DNA of 36,987 bases from Thermoplasmataceae archaeon (GTDB lineage: Archaea > Thermoplasmatota > Thermoplasmata > Thermoplasmatales > Thermoplasmataceae), in NCBI GenBank assembly GCA_038729425.1, contig JAVYSB010000002.1, positions 133,966-170,952 on the forward strand, read 5' to 3'. Shown in pieces: positions 1-7,170 of this stretch (position 1 is the stretch's first letter; each line of letters starts with the position of its first letter). The translations under genes and the position numbers were made by a program. The notes beneath the pieces are model-generated. The model saw only the letters and a list, made by a program, of their open reading frames with translations, searched no databases and was not told where the DNA came from.

Positions 1-611
1 ATAACCTCTCTGAGGTTCTCTCTTGAATCGTTCAAACCTTTCATCACTGGTCCAAGGAAGATCCATGTGCTGATACTTTCGGCGCTTAGTGTCTTCAGTG
101 CCCTTACACGTGACTGTGGGGGTGGAGATCCCGGCTCAATAAGGCTCCACATTTTTGGATCGAGGGTGGTTATCGTCATCCCGACATCCACAAATTTCTT
201 GTGGCTAACGAAGATATCTCTATCCCTTGTTACCAGGGGTGATTTTGTCTGGACAGTAACCCTGAACCCGTTCTCTGTGAGCATCTTGATAGATTCTCTG
301 GTAAGCCTGTACTTTCCCTCTATTGCCTGATATGGATCCGTTATGGTAGATACCCCTACAATACCCCTCTTCCTCCCAGTTATTTCCTTTCTAAGGGTCT
401 CAAGCAGATTGGTCTTGACTGCAACGACACTTCCCCAGTTTTCACGCGGTTCTCTCTCGGAGGTAAAGTCAATGGCAAAACAATAGATACAGGCGTGGAG
501 ACATCCCATATAAGGGTTGAGTGCATAATTCAGTTCGGGCAGGCCTGATTTTGACAGTGCATGATTCGTTTCAATCTCCATAATCCTGATTTTTCTGTCT
601 TTGAGCTTCAT
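1..611 (-). CDS. Radical SAM protein, SPL/COG1533-like (3' end outside window)
   Basis: Reading frame open from an ATG at 611 to the left edge, so at least 203 residues with the C-terminus missing. A radical SAM iron-sulfur motif is visible as C37-x3-C41-x2-C44 in the context NPYMGCLHACIYC, which is typical of the spore-photolyase-like COG1533 family ('DNA repair photolyase' by name, mostly uncharacterised in archaea). Such proteins bind a 4Fe-4S cluster and cleave SAM to a 5'-deoxyadenosyl radical. The start lies 5 bases after the stop of nreA on the same strand, so the two are probably cotranscribed; this suggests, but does not prove, a role in nucleic acid repair. The substrate cannot be read from the sequence. 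Confidence 0.88.
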   Translation of the reverse strand, partial: MKLKDRKIRIMEIETNHALSKSGLPELNYALNPYMGCLHACIYCFAIDFTSEREPRENWGSVVAVKTNLLETLRKEITGRKRGIVGVSTITDPYQAIEGKYRLTRESIKMLTENGFRVTVQTKSPLVTRDRDIFVSHKKFVDVGMTITTLDPKMWSLIEPGSPPPQSRVRALKTLSAESISTWIFLGPVMKGLNDSRENLREV

Positions 612-616
612 AAAGA

Positions 617-1861
617 TCAAAGGTACCTGTCAAGTCCTCCATATGCAAGAATCTGGTCCAGACCGGACTTCTGCCTCCAGAATTTCAGGGGGACGGTAAG
701 GAACGATCCAATGTAGTTTACAGCCTCGTCGTAGCTGCTGAACCTTTCCGGTTTCGACCTGAACATCTCCCTAACGTTTTCTCTGACGTACCAGACTCCT
801 ACTGGAAGGTTGAAACCTGGATATATCTCTCTCCAGAGAGTAGCGGCACCCTGTCGCTGCATTCCGTTCAGAGCCTCTAGCGCTGCAAGTTTGGACGAAT
901 AGTAACAACCGCCAATTCCGGGATAGTCCTTCCTGCCGCCATACATCTCGTAATCGATCTCGACAAACGCGGTTTCGCTCCACTGGTTCCAGGTGCTGCC
1001 GGGGTACCAGGCTTCTCCCCATTCAAACATCCAGTTCCTTGGTGACAGAATAGCTGTAAAAAGATTACCAGGGGTCTTCCTAACATAAGCCAGAAATTCT
1101 CCTAGCTGCTGTTTCTGCTTTATGGTCTTTGTCAGTTCGTCCGATAGGTTCTTGTCCGCTGCAGTTATTGCCCATCTGGTTGGTACTGCCTTTCTCTGTT
1201 TCTTGACTCCGAGTGCACCTACGCTCAGGATCTTGGATATCCTTGTGACATCCATACCCCTCCTGTACATGTTATTCATGCCCTCCGCCGCAAGCAGATC
1301 GGTATCAGAATATATCCTATCGACATATCCTTCAACGCTTGCGTTTCCAACTGTAAGTCTTTTGACAGGGGCCGCGGGCCCCATTGGAGAGACATGTTCG
1401 TCCAGTATGATCTTTGAGCTCTTCATGTTCTTTGTGAATTCCATCTCCACTTCTACTGGCTTCCCGGAGAGTGACATAAGCTGAATATCCTGAAGTGTAG
1501 AGTCCGGGGATGAAAGATTCTTCACGTTAATTTCCATCCCACCCCTTAAGAGTGAAAGACGCATGGAAAGGAACTCTTCCAGCCCAATTTTCATCCATTT
1601 GGACGGGTCTTCATAAATGCTTGTATCACCATGTAGATTTGGGGCTGAAGGATAGATATTGACCTTGGGATAACCGAAACGGCCCACAAATACCGAGGGT
1701 GGCGTTGATCCATCAATTTCGTTTCCATTAAATGCCTTGATCTTCGGCTGAAGGAGATTCTTTACAGAAATAGGGCAGTAGGAAAGCCCGCACAGTAATT
1801 TTCCTCCCCGGCACCTGATGCAGAGCGATGCAGGAATCCTGTAAGCCGTCTTGAACTCCAT
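617..1861 (-). CDS. nreA: NreA family archaeal DNA repair protein
   Basis: 414 residues. The N-terminus carries the Nre zinc-finger-like signature C14-x2-C17-x6-C24-x4-C29 (CIRCRGGKLLCGLSYCPI), followed by the conserved blocks of the archaeal Nre family (DUF650/DUF651, COG1602), including SPRNWMFEWGEAWYPGS-like residues in the C-terminal half. Nre proteins are archaeal; the Haloferax and Sulfolobus members are linked to DNA damage repair and many end in a PCNA-interacting motif. The C-terminus here (QKSGLDQILAYGGLDRYL) contains a Q and hydrophobics that could be a degenerate PIP box, but this is inference. A TATA-like element sits about 27 bases upstream of the ATG, so the mRNA is probably leaderless. 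First gene of an operon with the radical SAM gene. Confidence 0.92.
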   Translation of the reverse strand: MEFKTAYRIPASLCIRCRGGKLLCGLSYCPISVKNLLQPKIKAFNGNEIDGSTPPSVFVGRFGYPKVNIYPSAPNLHGDTSIYEDPSKWMKIGLEEFLSMRLSLLRGGMEINVKNLSSPDSTLQDIQLMSLSGKPVEVEMEFTKNMKSSKIILDEHVSPMGPAAPVKRLTVGNASVEGYVDRIYSDTDLLAAEGMNNMYRRGMDVTRISKILSVGALGVKKQRKAVPTRWAITAADKNLSDELTKTIKQKQQLGEFLAYVRKTPGNLFTAILSPRNWMFEWGEAWYPGSTWNQWSETAFVEIDYEMYGGRKDYPGIGGCYYSSKLAALEALNGMQRQGAATLWREIYPGFNLPVGVWYVRENVREMFRSKPERFSSYDEAVNYIGSFLTVPLKFWRQKSGLDQILAYGGLDRYL

Positions 1862-1883
1862 CTCAGATTACTTATCTACGACG

Positions 1884-1892
1884 GATATTAAA
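1884..1892 (-). promoter_or_regulatory. TATA box of nreA
   Basis: TTTAATATC on the minus strand, centred about 27 bases before the ATG at 1861; the spacing fits leaderless transcription. Confidence 0.6.
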
Positions 1893-1941
1893 GATGTTCT
1901 ACTAGGTTAAAAAATGAGAAAGTGATAGGATAATCCAGCAC

Positions 1942-1980
1942 TTCCGCTCACTGCGGAAATAATTTAATGCAGAATTAAAT
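1942..1980. repeat. Two adjacent inverted repeats in the nreA/membrane-protein divergent region
   Basis: 1942-1958 is TTCCGC-tcact-GCGGAA (6-bp arms, 5-base loop). 1962-1980 is ATTTAAT-gcaga-ATTAAAT (7-bp arms, 5-base spacer). They lie side by side, just upstream of the TATA box of the membrane protein gene and downstream of the nreA promoter as read from nreA. They may be regulator sites; no protein is assigned. Confidence 0.5.
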
Positions 1981-1996
1981 GATAATTGCTATAATC

Positions 1997-2003
1997 TTAA
2001 ATA
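1997..2003 (+). promoter_or_regulatory. TATA box of membrane protein gene
   Basis: TTAAATA, centre 26 bases upstream of the ATG at 2026; consistent with a leaderless message. Confidence 0.65.
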
Positions 2004-2025
2004 CCCGGAACTATTATTAATCTAC

Positions 2026-2493
2026 ATGGAAAGTTCAGGAGATAAACAGAAACCTGCAGGGCGTTCTGGATCTTTGGGATTAGGGATCCTGTTTCTCATA
2101 GCATTCATCGTTGCTATGGTAATATTATTCACGGATGAGAACCTCCAGACAGACTTCGGATCAACAGGGAAATATTATATCCACTGGTACGGCATGCTGA
2201 TAATGGCGATTGTCAGTCTGGTTGCGGCAATCATACTTTTTGTAAAGAGCAGGAGAGGTCTGATCCTTGCCGGTTCAATTGGGTCAATAATCCTTGCTCT
2301 GTTCATGGTAGCAGACATTGCCCTTTACAGCATGGTAGGCTTCAGCAGTCCTGGTGACTTTGCTACCTATCTCTTCGGAGTGACAAAATACCCGGGAGTT
2401 TTGAGCTATATTCCGGGCTTGTATGATTTGCTTTTTATCGTTTACATAATTGGTGCTGTTGTGGGATTTCACTCTTCCAGCAGAATGAAATAA
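2026..2493 (+). CDS. Four-helix membrane protein, unknown function
   Basis: 155 residues. After a hydrophilic N-terminus of about 16 residues there are four hydrophobic segments (roughly residues 18-35, 52-72, 79-100 and 128-150), separated by short loops, with a basic stretch (KSRRG) after the second. I do not recognise a family. The gene stands alone on the plus strand with its own TATA box 26 bases upstream, and a T-rich run follows the stop at about 2509-2521, which may terminate transcription. Nothing in the sequence indicates a substrate; a small integral membrane protein of the cytoplasmic membrane is all that can be claimed. Confidence 0.75.
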   Translation: MESSGDKQKPAGRSGSLGLGILFLIAFIVAMVILFTDENLQTDFGSTGKYYIHWYGMLIMAIVSLVAAIILFVKSRRGLILAGSIGSIILALFMVADIALYSMVGFSSPGDFATYLFGVTKYPGVLSYIPGLYDLLFIVYIIGAVVGFHSSSRMK

Positions 2494-2508
2494 TATAACA
2501 GCACACCA

Positions 2509-2521
2509 TTTTCCTTTTTTC
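2509..2521 (+). terminator. T-rich putative terminator
   Basis: A run of T/C (ttttccttttttc) lies 15-28 bases after the stop of the membrane protein gene and before the convergent glycosyltransferase gene; archaeal termination commonly occurs in such T-runs. Confidence 0.35.
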
Positions 2522-2544
2522 TAAACCCCTGGTGCAAATCCGTG

Positions 2545-3423
2545 TTAGTGAAGGTCTCTTGATGCCAATGGCCATACAAGATATGAGAAACCCCGCCTGA
2601 ACTTCCTGCTGGCAATTATAAGCGAGAATACTTCCAGCGCACAAGCAAATGGTAACGCTACCAGGTCCCGTCTATACTTCCTTGCAAATAAAGCAAGGAT
2701 TGAAAGAAACTTCCCCCTGTCTGATCTTATTAGGGTGGTCAGCACGGCAGGATCCATCTTCATCCTTAGGAGTTCAAGATGACCGAAATTAATCCGAATT
2801 CTCTGTATTAGAAGTTCTATCAGGGTTGGTGGTATCATATTTCTCACTGTCAGGGCATCATCATAAAAGACGCCATAACCATTTTCTCTGGCGTTAATGC
2901 ACAGGTACGCGTCATCATTGATCACTAACGGCAGCTCGTTTACGAATTTTCTCCTTATCGCCAGGAATTCACCTCCATGGGCGTTAAATCCACACCGGGA
3001 GAGATAAGATAGTTCCACATCGTGAAGTTTCCAGAAAACTGATCCTACAATGCCTGTGAATCCCCTCGTCCTCTTCGGAACTACGCGCGGCACAACTGCT
3101 CCAACCTTTTCACTGAAAGCCAGTAATGATCTTTGGAATATGTCAGCATTGATCTCAATGTCGCCAGAAAGAAGGAATACGTATTCTCCCTCTATATACT
3201 TAATCGAACGGTTCAGTGCGATACATTTTCCCCCTCTTTCCTCTTCTATTTCCACTATAATTCTAGGGTCATTCAGATGTTTAATATATTCAGAATCGGC
3301 GCCAGTTCCCCCACAAACCAGTACTATCCTGTCAACGTCTGAAGATATCACTACCCTGACAAGATCATCCAGCATCTTCCCATCATTGTAGCTGGTTATC
3401 ACGACGGTGGAAACCGGTATCAT
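2545..3423 (-). CDS. Family 2 glycosyltransferase
   Basis: 292 residues. The N-terminus (VSTVVITSYNDGKMLDDLV) is the nucleotide-binding start of a GT-A fold family 2 enzyme; GGKCIALNRSI and the LLSGDIEIN stretch around residue 84 correspond to the sugar-nucleotide/metal region, although the usual DxD reads as SGDIE. NDDAYLC near residue 168 resembles the ED catalytic base motif and QRIRINFGH resembles the QxxRW-like element. Hydrophobic C-terminal segments may touch the membrane. It starts 3 bases after the stop of the nucleotidyltransferase gene, so the two form one transcription unit. Likely transfers a sugar to a lipid or cell-surface acceptor; donor and acceptor are unknown. Confidence 0.85.
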   Translation of the reverse strand: MIPVSTVVITSYNDGKMLDDLVRVVISSDVDRIVLVCGGTGADSEYIKHLNDPRIIVEIEEERGGKCIALNRSIKYIEGEYVFLLSGDIEINADIFQRSLLAFSEKVGAVVPRVVPKRTRGFTGIVGSVFWKLHDVELSYLSRCGFNAHGGEFLAIRRKFVNELPLVINDDAYLCINARENGYGVFYDDALTVRNMIPPTLIELLIQRIRINFGHLELLRMKMDPAVLTTLIRSDRGKFLSILALFARKYRRDLVALPFACALEVFSLIIASRKFRRGFSYLVWPLASRDLH

Positions 3424-3426
3424 AGG

Positions 3427-4104
3427 TCAATCCTCTAAATATGATCGATTCAATTCAGCGTACTTTTCAGTCTCCAGGTAAAAAGCATGTAGTCTGGCTA
3501 CGGTCCTGAACCGGTTCTTAAATTCACCTCGTTTCTCGAAGGACCGGTTCGCTATAAGGTTCTTGAGATACAACCAACTTGCGAGTATGATAAACGAGAA
3601 AAGTTCCACAGGCCCGGGTCTTGCACGAGTGGCCGATCCATGTGGTACCGGTCCACAGTCTTTAAAATCCGGATAAACCCTTCTTATCTCCGGGGAAGAT
3701 GAGAGCAGGCTTTCATAGTAATCTTTGCCCTTTAATGGAACAGCATTAATAGAATCGCGTACAGGGAGACCTGAAATAACGCTCCCATAGTACTGCAGAG
3801 CAAACCTGTGGTCAAAATTGAGGCTCAGGCATATGTCTCTGTTTCCGAGCAACCTTCTTATGATGAATGCCCTGAACATTTCTGTCCAGAGTCTGTTTTC
3901 CCTCACAATTAAATAAATGTCAATGTCATCCTCAGGGTCCGGTGTGTAAGAAACCGATCCGGAGACCCCAGCAAAGAGGATATCTTCACACTCTATGGCT
4001 CTCACAAACTTCTCAGCTTCAGACAGTTTCAATCGTCTTACCGAGCGTTCAGTAGCATCTGTTGACGATAAAAAACTTAGCCCCTCGGTCTGGATTCTCA
4101 ACAC
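3427..4104 (-). CDS. Pol-beta-fold nucleotidyltransferase
   Basis: 225 residues, GTG start. The diagnostic nucleotidyltransferase pattern is visible around residues 45-70: AGVSGSVSYTP followed by DDIDIYLIV, i.e. GS...DxD with two metal-binding acidic residues. The remaining 150 residues are basic and helical without a recognised domain. Minimal nucleotidyltransferases occur in antitoxin pairs, tRNA or antibiotic modification and polymer-synthesis clusters; the immediate partner here is a glycosyltransferase, and no HEPN-type toxin gene lies next to it, so I favour a role with the glycosyltransferase rather than a toxin-antitoxin role. A TATA box (4122-4130) about 23 bases upstream supports the GTG start as leaderless. 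Confidence 0.78.
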   Translation of the reverse strand: MLRIQTEGLSFLSSTDATERSVRRLKLSEAEKFVRAIECEDILFAGVSGSVSYTPDPEDDIDIYLIVRENRLWTEMFRAFIIRRLLGNRDICLSLNFDHRFALQYYGSVISGLPVRDSINAVPLKGKDYYESLLSSSPEIRRVYPDFKDCGPVPHGSATRARPGPVELFSFIILASWLYLKNLIANRSFEKRGEFKNRFRTVARLHAFYLETEKYAELNRSYLED

Positions 4105-4121
4105 AAGAACACATCTCTGGA

Positions 4122-4130
4122 TATATTTAA
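4122..4130 (-). promoter_or_regulatory. TATA box of nucleotidyltransferase-glycosyltransferase operon
   Basis: TTAAATATA on the minus strand, centre about 23 bases before the GTG at 4104. Confidence 0.6.
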
Positions 4131-4165
4131 TAGAAACAGCTAATTAATACTATCTATTATGTGCG

Positions 4166-4182
4166 ATGAATTACAAATTCAT
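4166..4182. repeat. 17-bp palindrome ATGAATT-N3-AATTCAT
   Basis: Perfect 7-bp arms with a 3-base spacer, in the 146-base gap between the methyltransferase fusion gene and the nucleotidyltransferase gene, about 40 bases upstream of the TATA box of the latter. Could be an operator. The rest of the gap (4105-4250) is AT-rich and holds nothing else I can name. Confidence 0.5.
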
Positions 4183-4250
4183 TAACCTAAATATAATTAT
4201 AGCCTCTAAAATGCCTATAAATTTAAGATTTGTCAATTAGCAAAGAGACA

Positions 4251-5402
4251 TCATACGCTCTTAGAATTCTTAAGAGCGATCAGGAAATGGTCTCCAAGAT
4301 ATTTCCAGGGCCACTTTTCGCTGATCATACGGTCGAAAGAACTTAACAAATCAAATTCCCTGCTCACCCCATCGATTATCCGGTTGAAATTTGATGGAGG
4401 TAGTATGACTGGTACGCCGGCTATCTCCACGCTGTGGAAAAAATTGCCGAATATTTTCATGAATTCATTTATGCTGAAAGAATAAACATCAATGCAGAAT
4501 CTCGACCTTCCTTCTCGGATCGGGTTTTTAACCCTCCAGAACAATTTCTGCGGTTTAAGGGAAAAAATATTTGCAAGTGTTTCGGTAATGCAGTATTTAT
4601 TATACACGCCAGCAATGAAATAGCCCGTTGGCTTGATCAGGCTGCTGAGAGCCGATGGGAGTCTCTCTATCTCAGGTTCGCAGTTGAGCGCACCATATGT
4701 TGAGTATCCCAGATCAAAAGCACTCTCCCCAATGGTAGATACAATTTCATCAATGTCTGAAGCTCGCATTTTAGCAGTGGTCAGCATTGAGCTGCAACCC
4801 ATCTTTCTCGCCTTTTCCTTGATATTGTCAAGCATCCTCCCTGAAATATCAAGAGCAAAAATCTCATGGCCCTCCTTCAAAAGTTCTAATGTTTCAGCCC
4901 CTGTACCACAACCTATCTCGACAATCCGTGCCTCTTTAGAGGAATACTTCCTGATCATCTCCAGTGATCGTTCCCTGAGAAGCATGTTTATCCGGTTTCC
5001 GAAGATGTGATTATCATAATTGTCGGCAACGCTGTCAAATTCTTCCTCGAGCCAGTCATAGTAATTTGATTCAACAGTTTCCTTGCTGCCATTCTTGTTG
5101 ATCCTAATAAACCTCGCAGGATTGGAAAAGTATCTGGATACGTAGTCCAGTCCATACTTACCCGTGAACATTCCTATTATGCGATTCTTATCCTCTAGCG
5201 ACGTGACAAGAGTTGGAACCCCCTCAATCACGTTTCCATCAACTATCAGGGAGGCAGTTCTGTTTCTTAGGATGTGCGAAGGCCATCTGGAGTTAAAATC
5301 AGTTGAAATGACATATATGGCATCATCGCTTTCTGCGTAGGCAAGCTTCACGGGCTTACCGCCTGCATGCATGGTCAGAGCATTTACCGCCTGCAAGTTC
5401 AA
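4251..5402 (-). CDS. Fusion of split-barrel (PNPOx/nitroreductase-like) domain and SAM methyltransferase
   Basis: 383 residues. Residues 10-102 (from KLAYAESDDAIYVIS through the YFSNPARFIRI end) resemble the split-beta-barrel fold of F420/FMN-binding deazaflavin nitroreductase-like proteins. Residues 118-290 are a class I methyltransferase: motif I VEIGCGTGAETLEL at 161-174, the acidic loop IFALDIS, and a later YSTYGALNCE stretch in the place of motif IV. A C-terminal region of about 90 residues follows. The TTG start overlaps the stop of the 76-residue upstream gene (TTGA) and sits directly behind a strong Shine-Dalgarno GGGGGGATCC, which supports this start; an in-frame ATG exists at 5372. 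Substrate unknown; an internal position in a glycosyltransferase block suggests small-molecule or lipid/glycan modification. Confidence 0.8.
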   Translation of the reverse strand: MNLQAVNALTMHAGGKPVKLAYAESDDAIYVISTDFNSRWPSHILRNRTASLIVDGNVIEGVPTLVTSLEDKNRIIGMFTGKYGLDYVSRYFSNPARFIRINKNGSKETVESNYYDWLEEEFDSVADNYDNHIFGNRINMLLRERSLEMIRKYSSKEARIVEIGCGTGAETLELLKEGHEIFALDISGRMLDNIKEKARKMGCSSMLTTAKMRASDIDEIVSTIGESAFDLGYSTYGALNCEPEIERLPSALSSLIKPTGYFIAGVYNKYCITETLANIFSLKPQKLFWRVKNPIREGRSRFCIDVYSFSINEFMKIFGNFFHSVEIAGVPVILPPSNFNRIIDGVSREFDLLSSFDRMISEKWPWKYLGDHFLIALKNSKSV

Positions 5403-5629
5403 GGATCCCCCCTTTCTTGCGGGGCAGAAGCAAAAATAGCCTCAAAGATCTCATTTATTCCGTAATTGAGATCTTCCACCACCGTATCTCCGGCAGGACG
5501 TTCCCTGAACATGGCACCTCTTCTGGAGATAATGAGGAGAAACGATCTCTTCTTGGTATCGACCCCTAGGCAGACGCCCTCATTTGAAAGGAGATACTTT
5601 ATGGGAAATCTCTCCGAATAAATTTTCAA
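5399..5629 (-). CDS. Small protein of unknown function
   Basis: 76 residues, TTG start. Not recognised. The N-terminal half is beta-rich (KYLLSNEGVCLGVDTKKRSF) and the C-terminal half is predicted helical with acidic residues (VVEDLNYGINEIFEAIFAS). It overlaps the start of the split-barrel/methyltransferase gene by 4 bases and begins 29 bases after the glycosyltransferase gene 5659-6459, so it belongs to that operon. Coding is supported by the tight overlap and by the strong ribosome binding site for the next gene lying within its last codons. It may be a partner or regulator of the fusion protein; that is inference from position only. Confidence 0.6.
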   Translation of the reverse strand: MKIYSERFPIKYLLSNEGVCLGVDTKKRSFLLIISRRGAMFRERPAGDTVVEDLNYGINEIFEAIFASAPQERGDP

Positions 5630-5658
5630 CTATTCACATCCATGCCATGCCTTGGATA

Positions 5659-6459
5659 TCAATGTACATACTCTCCTATCTTTCTCCTGTCAACCTTTCC
5701 CCATTTTGACGGATTCATGTAACCCTTAAGCAGTTTAATGTAGAATAACGGCGAATAAAAGTAATTCTTGATGCTTTTACTGTTTAGGTGCATCATGTAA
5801 ATGACCGGGATGGCTTCAACGAGCTGGCTGAAATGCCTGGTCGGAGTGGCTCTGATCTGCGCACCCTGCCATTCCGGCCAGAAAGGGTATTTCCTGTATA
5901 TGTTTATGTGGATCATCGAGTCCCTGATATGGGCAATGCGCAGATCTTGTTCTCTCAGCAGGGTTTCAAAGTAATACGTTTCTCTGCCCTGTATGGAGTC
6001 AGGCATTTGCAGGTTACGTGCAAGATCAAGAGGAAGGAGAGTCAGCCCAAGTGGAATTCCATAAAGGAAATCGTGACCAACTGGGCACCCGACCACTGCG
6101 CCGGTCCCCGGATCCTGAAACCTGCGAATAGCATCATCAACAAAGTCTCTATTTTTCACTACTATATCGCTGTCAACAAAGAGCACATATTTTGTTTCGG
6201 CAATGGAGATGAGCATCTTTGTTGCTTTTCCGAGACCAACTTCCTCCTGGAAAATATTTGCTCCATATTTCATGGCTATTTCCTGTGTTCCGTCAGTGCT
6301 GTAATGGTCAGCAATCAGAATCTTCCTGTAAGGAACCTTGTCTCTGACAGATTGCAGGCATTGCTCTATTGTATCACCGGAGTTGAACGTCCTGATGAGG
6401 ACGTCAACCTTTTCAGCGTTGATTTGACTCATTATAATTTGATATTGCAATATTGGCAT
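5659..6459 (-). CDS. Family 2 glycosyltransferase
   Basis: 266 residues from the ATG at 6459; an in-frame ATG at 6432 (MSQINAEKVDVLIRTFNSG) is an equally good start because the GT-A fold begins with VDVLIRTFNSGDTIEQCLQSV. HYSTDGTQEIA is the conserved nucleotide-contact element and YVLFVDSDIVV carries the DxD metal/sugar-nucleotide motif. WPEWQGAQIRATPT-like residues later in the protein are typical of smaller GT2 enzymes, and the basic C-terminus (INYFYSPLFYIKLLKGY-like) may be peripheral to the membrane. First gene of the operon with the 76-residue protein and the methyltransferase fusion. Probably glycosylates a lipid or surface component. Confidence 0.85.
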   Translation of the reverse strand: MPILQYQIIMSQINAEKVDVLIRTFNSGDTIEQCLQSVRDKVPYRKILIADHYSTDGTQEIAMKYGANIFQEEVGLGKATKMLISIAETKYVLFVDSDIVVKNRDFVDDAIRRFQDPGTGAVVGCPVGHDFLYGIPLGLTLLPLDLARNLQMPDSIQGRETYYFETLLREQDLRIAHIRDSMIHINIYRKYPFWPEWQGAQIRATPTRHFSQLVEAIPVIYMMHLNSKSIKNYFYSPLFYIKLLKGYMNPSKWGKVDRRKIGEYVH

Positions 6460-6560
6460 ATCTATTTTGCGTAATTACAGAGACTTCAGTGAAAATGTGT
6501 AAGGTGATAATTCAAGTAGTGGAACCACGAAAGACCAATATCTGAGCTGATTCATCCTAA

Positions 6561-6573
6561 CTGTTATAAACAG
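6561..6573. promoter_or_regulatory. Palindromic operator candidate CTGTT-ATA-AACAG over a TATA box
   Basis: A perfect 5+3+5 palindrome that contains the TATA box (TTATAAA, 6564-6570) of the gene at 6606. The same CTGTT-N3-AACAG palindrome recurs at 7161-7173, at the start of the neighbouring winged-helix regulator, and I found no third exact copy in this window. A protein bound here would block TBP. Confidence 0.65.
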
Positions 6574-6605
6574 GAACCCAATAACATCGGGTTGGGGTTG
6601 CAAGA

Positions 6606-6935
6606 TTGAGTTTCGACGAGTCAAACCTTTACGACCTCATGGATGCCTGCCAGTCCATTGGGGACACGGGATTCGGCGGTTCGGGCAGCAGAGATGAGGA
6701 TATCCTTGTTGGCTATATTTACGGGGTTCTATCGGAAAGCCATGATTCGGAACTGATATATGAGGCAAAACTCATAAAGGTCTACAAATATGGCCGGCAC
6801 AACTATATGATTTGGATGGGCGAGTTTGAATCTGACGAGGAAACAGACAGAAAGGAAGAACCACTTATCCTGCCAGTAGCTGTGGAGGGGCCATTCAGTG
6901 ACGAGGAAGTCATTACAATCATATCCCAGCTGTGA
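6606..6935 (+). CDS. Acidic protein of unknown function
   Basis: 109 residues with a TTG start. Very acidic (many D/E, e.g. FESDEETDRKEE), no membrane segment, no recognised domain; the middle is beta-rich (LIKVYKYGRHNYMIWMGEF). The start is supported by a TATA box at 6564-6570, which places transcription start near 6591-6594, and by a G-rich leader (ggggtt) just before the TTG. Its last 17 bases overlap the end of the convergent winged-helix regulator, and both promoters carry the same palindrome, so it is probably a target of that regulator. Function unknown. Confidence 0.65.
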   Translation: MSFDESNLYDLMDACQSIGDTGFGGSGSRDEDILVGYIYGVLSESHDSELIYEAKLIKVYKYGRHNYMIWMGEFESDEETDRKEEPLILPVAVEGPFSDEEVITIISQL

Positions 6936-7170
6936 CCGGGGTATCATTCATTCTAATGCAATAAAATCTTTTTCTGGTGTCACTGAGGCAGATCTGAATA
7001 TCTATTAAATTCATTGATTTTAGGGTTTTGATGGCATATAGCAAGCTTCGTTTGGACAGTCCTGTTTCCTTCTCCAGCGTTCTGAAATCTGCTATCCTGA
7101 GGCTACGTAATATAAGAAGCACGATCTTTGCCGAATTCTGCAACCCTGAACCTGACAGTTCTGTTTCCAA
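6919..7170 (-). CDS. Small winged-helix transcriptional regulator
   Basis: 83 residues from a TTG at 7170 (the exact start is uncertain; in-frame TTG at 7143 is possible). The core is a winged helix: IVLLILRSLRIADFRTLEK (helix 1-2), ETGLSKRSLLYAIKTLKSMNLI (recognition helix with the LSKRSLLYAIKTL pattern of MarR/ArsR-like proteins), then a short wing ICLSDTRKRFYCIRM. The size suggests a bare DNA-binding domain. The gene faces the acidic-protein gene tail to tail with a 17-base overlap. The palindrome CTGTT-N3-AACAG spans its own start and also covers the TATA box of the neighbour, so autoregulation plus control of the neighbour is the simplest reading. Confidence 0.8.
   Translation of the reverse strand: METELSGSGLQNSAKIVLLILRSLRIADFRTLEKETGLSKRSLLYAIKTLKSMNLIDIQICLSDTRKRFYCIRMNDTPVTAGI

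Noticed and set aside
3427-4104. Minimal nucleotidyltransferase as half of a toxin-antitoxin (MNT-HEPN) pair.
   Set aside because: No HEPN-like gene lies next to it; the partner is a glycosyltransferase, and the protein is longer than typical MNT antitoxins.
5788-6474. A 228-residue open frame on the plus strand.
   Set aside because: It lies antisense to the clear glycosyltransferase gene 5659-6459, has a random-looking composition with many Cys, His and Trp, and no promoter or motif.
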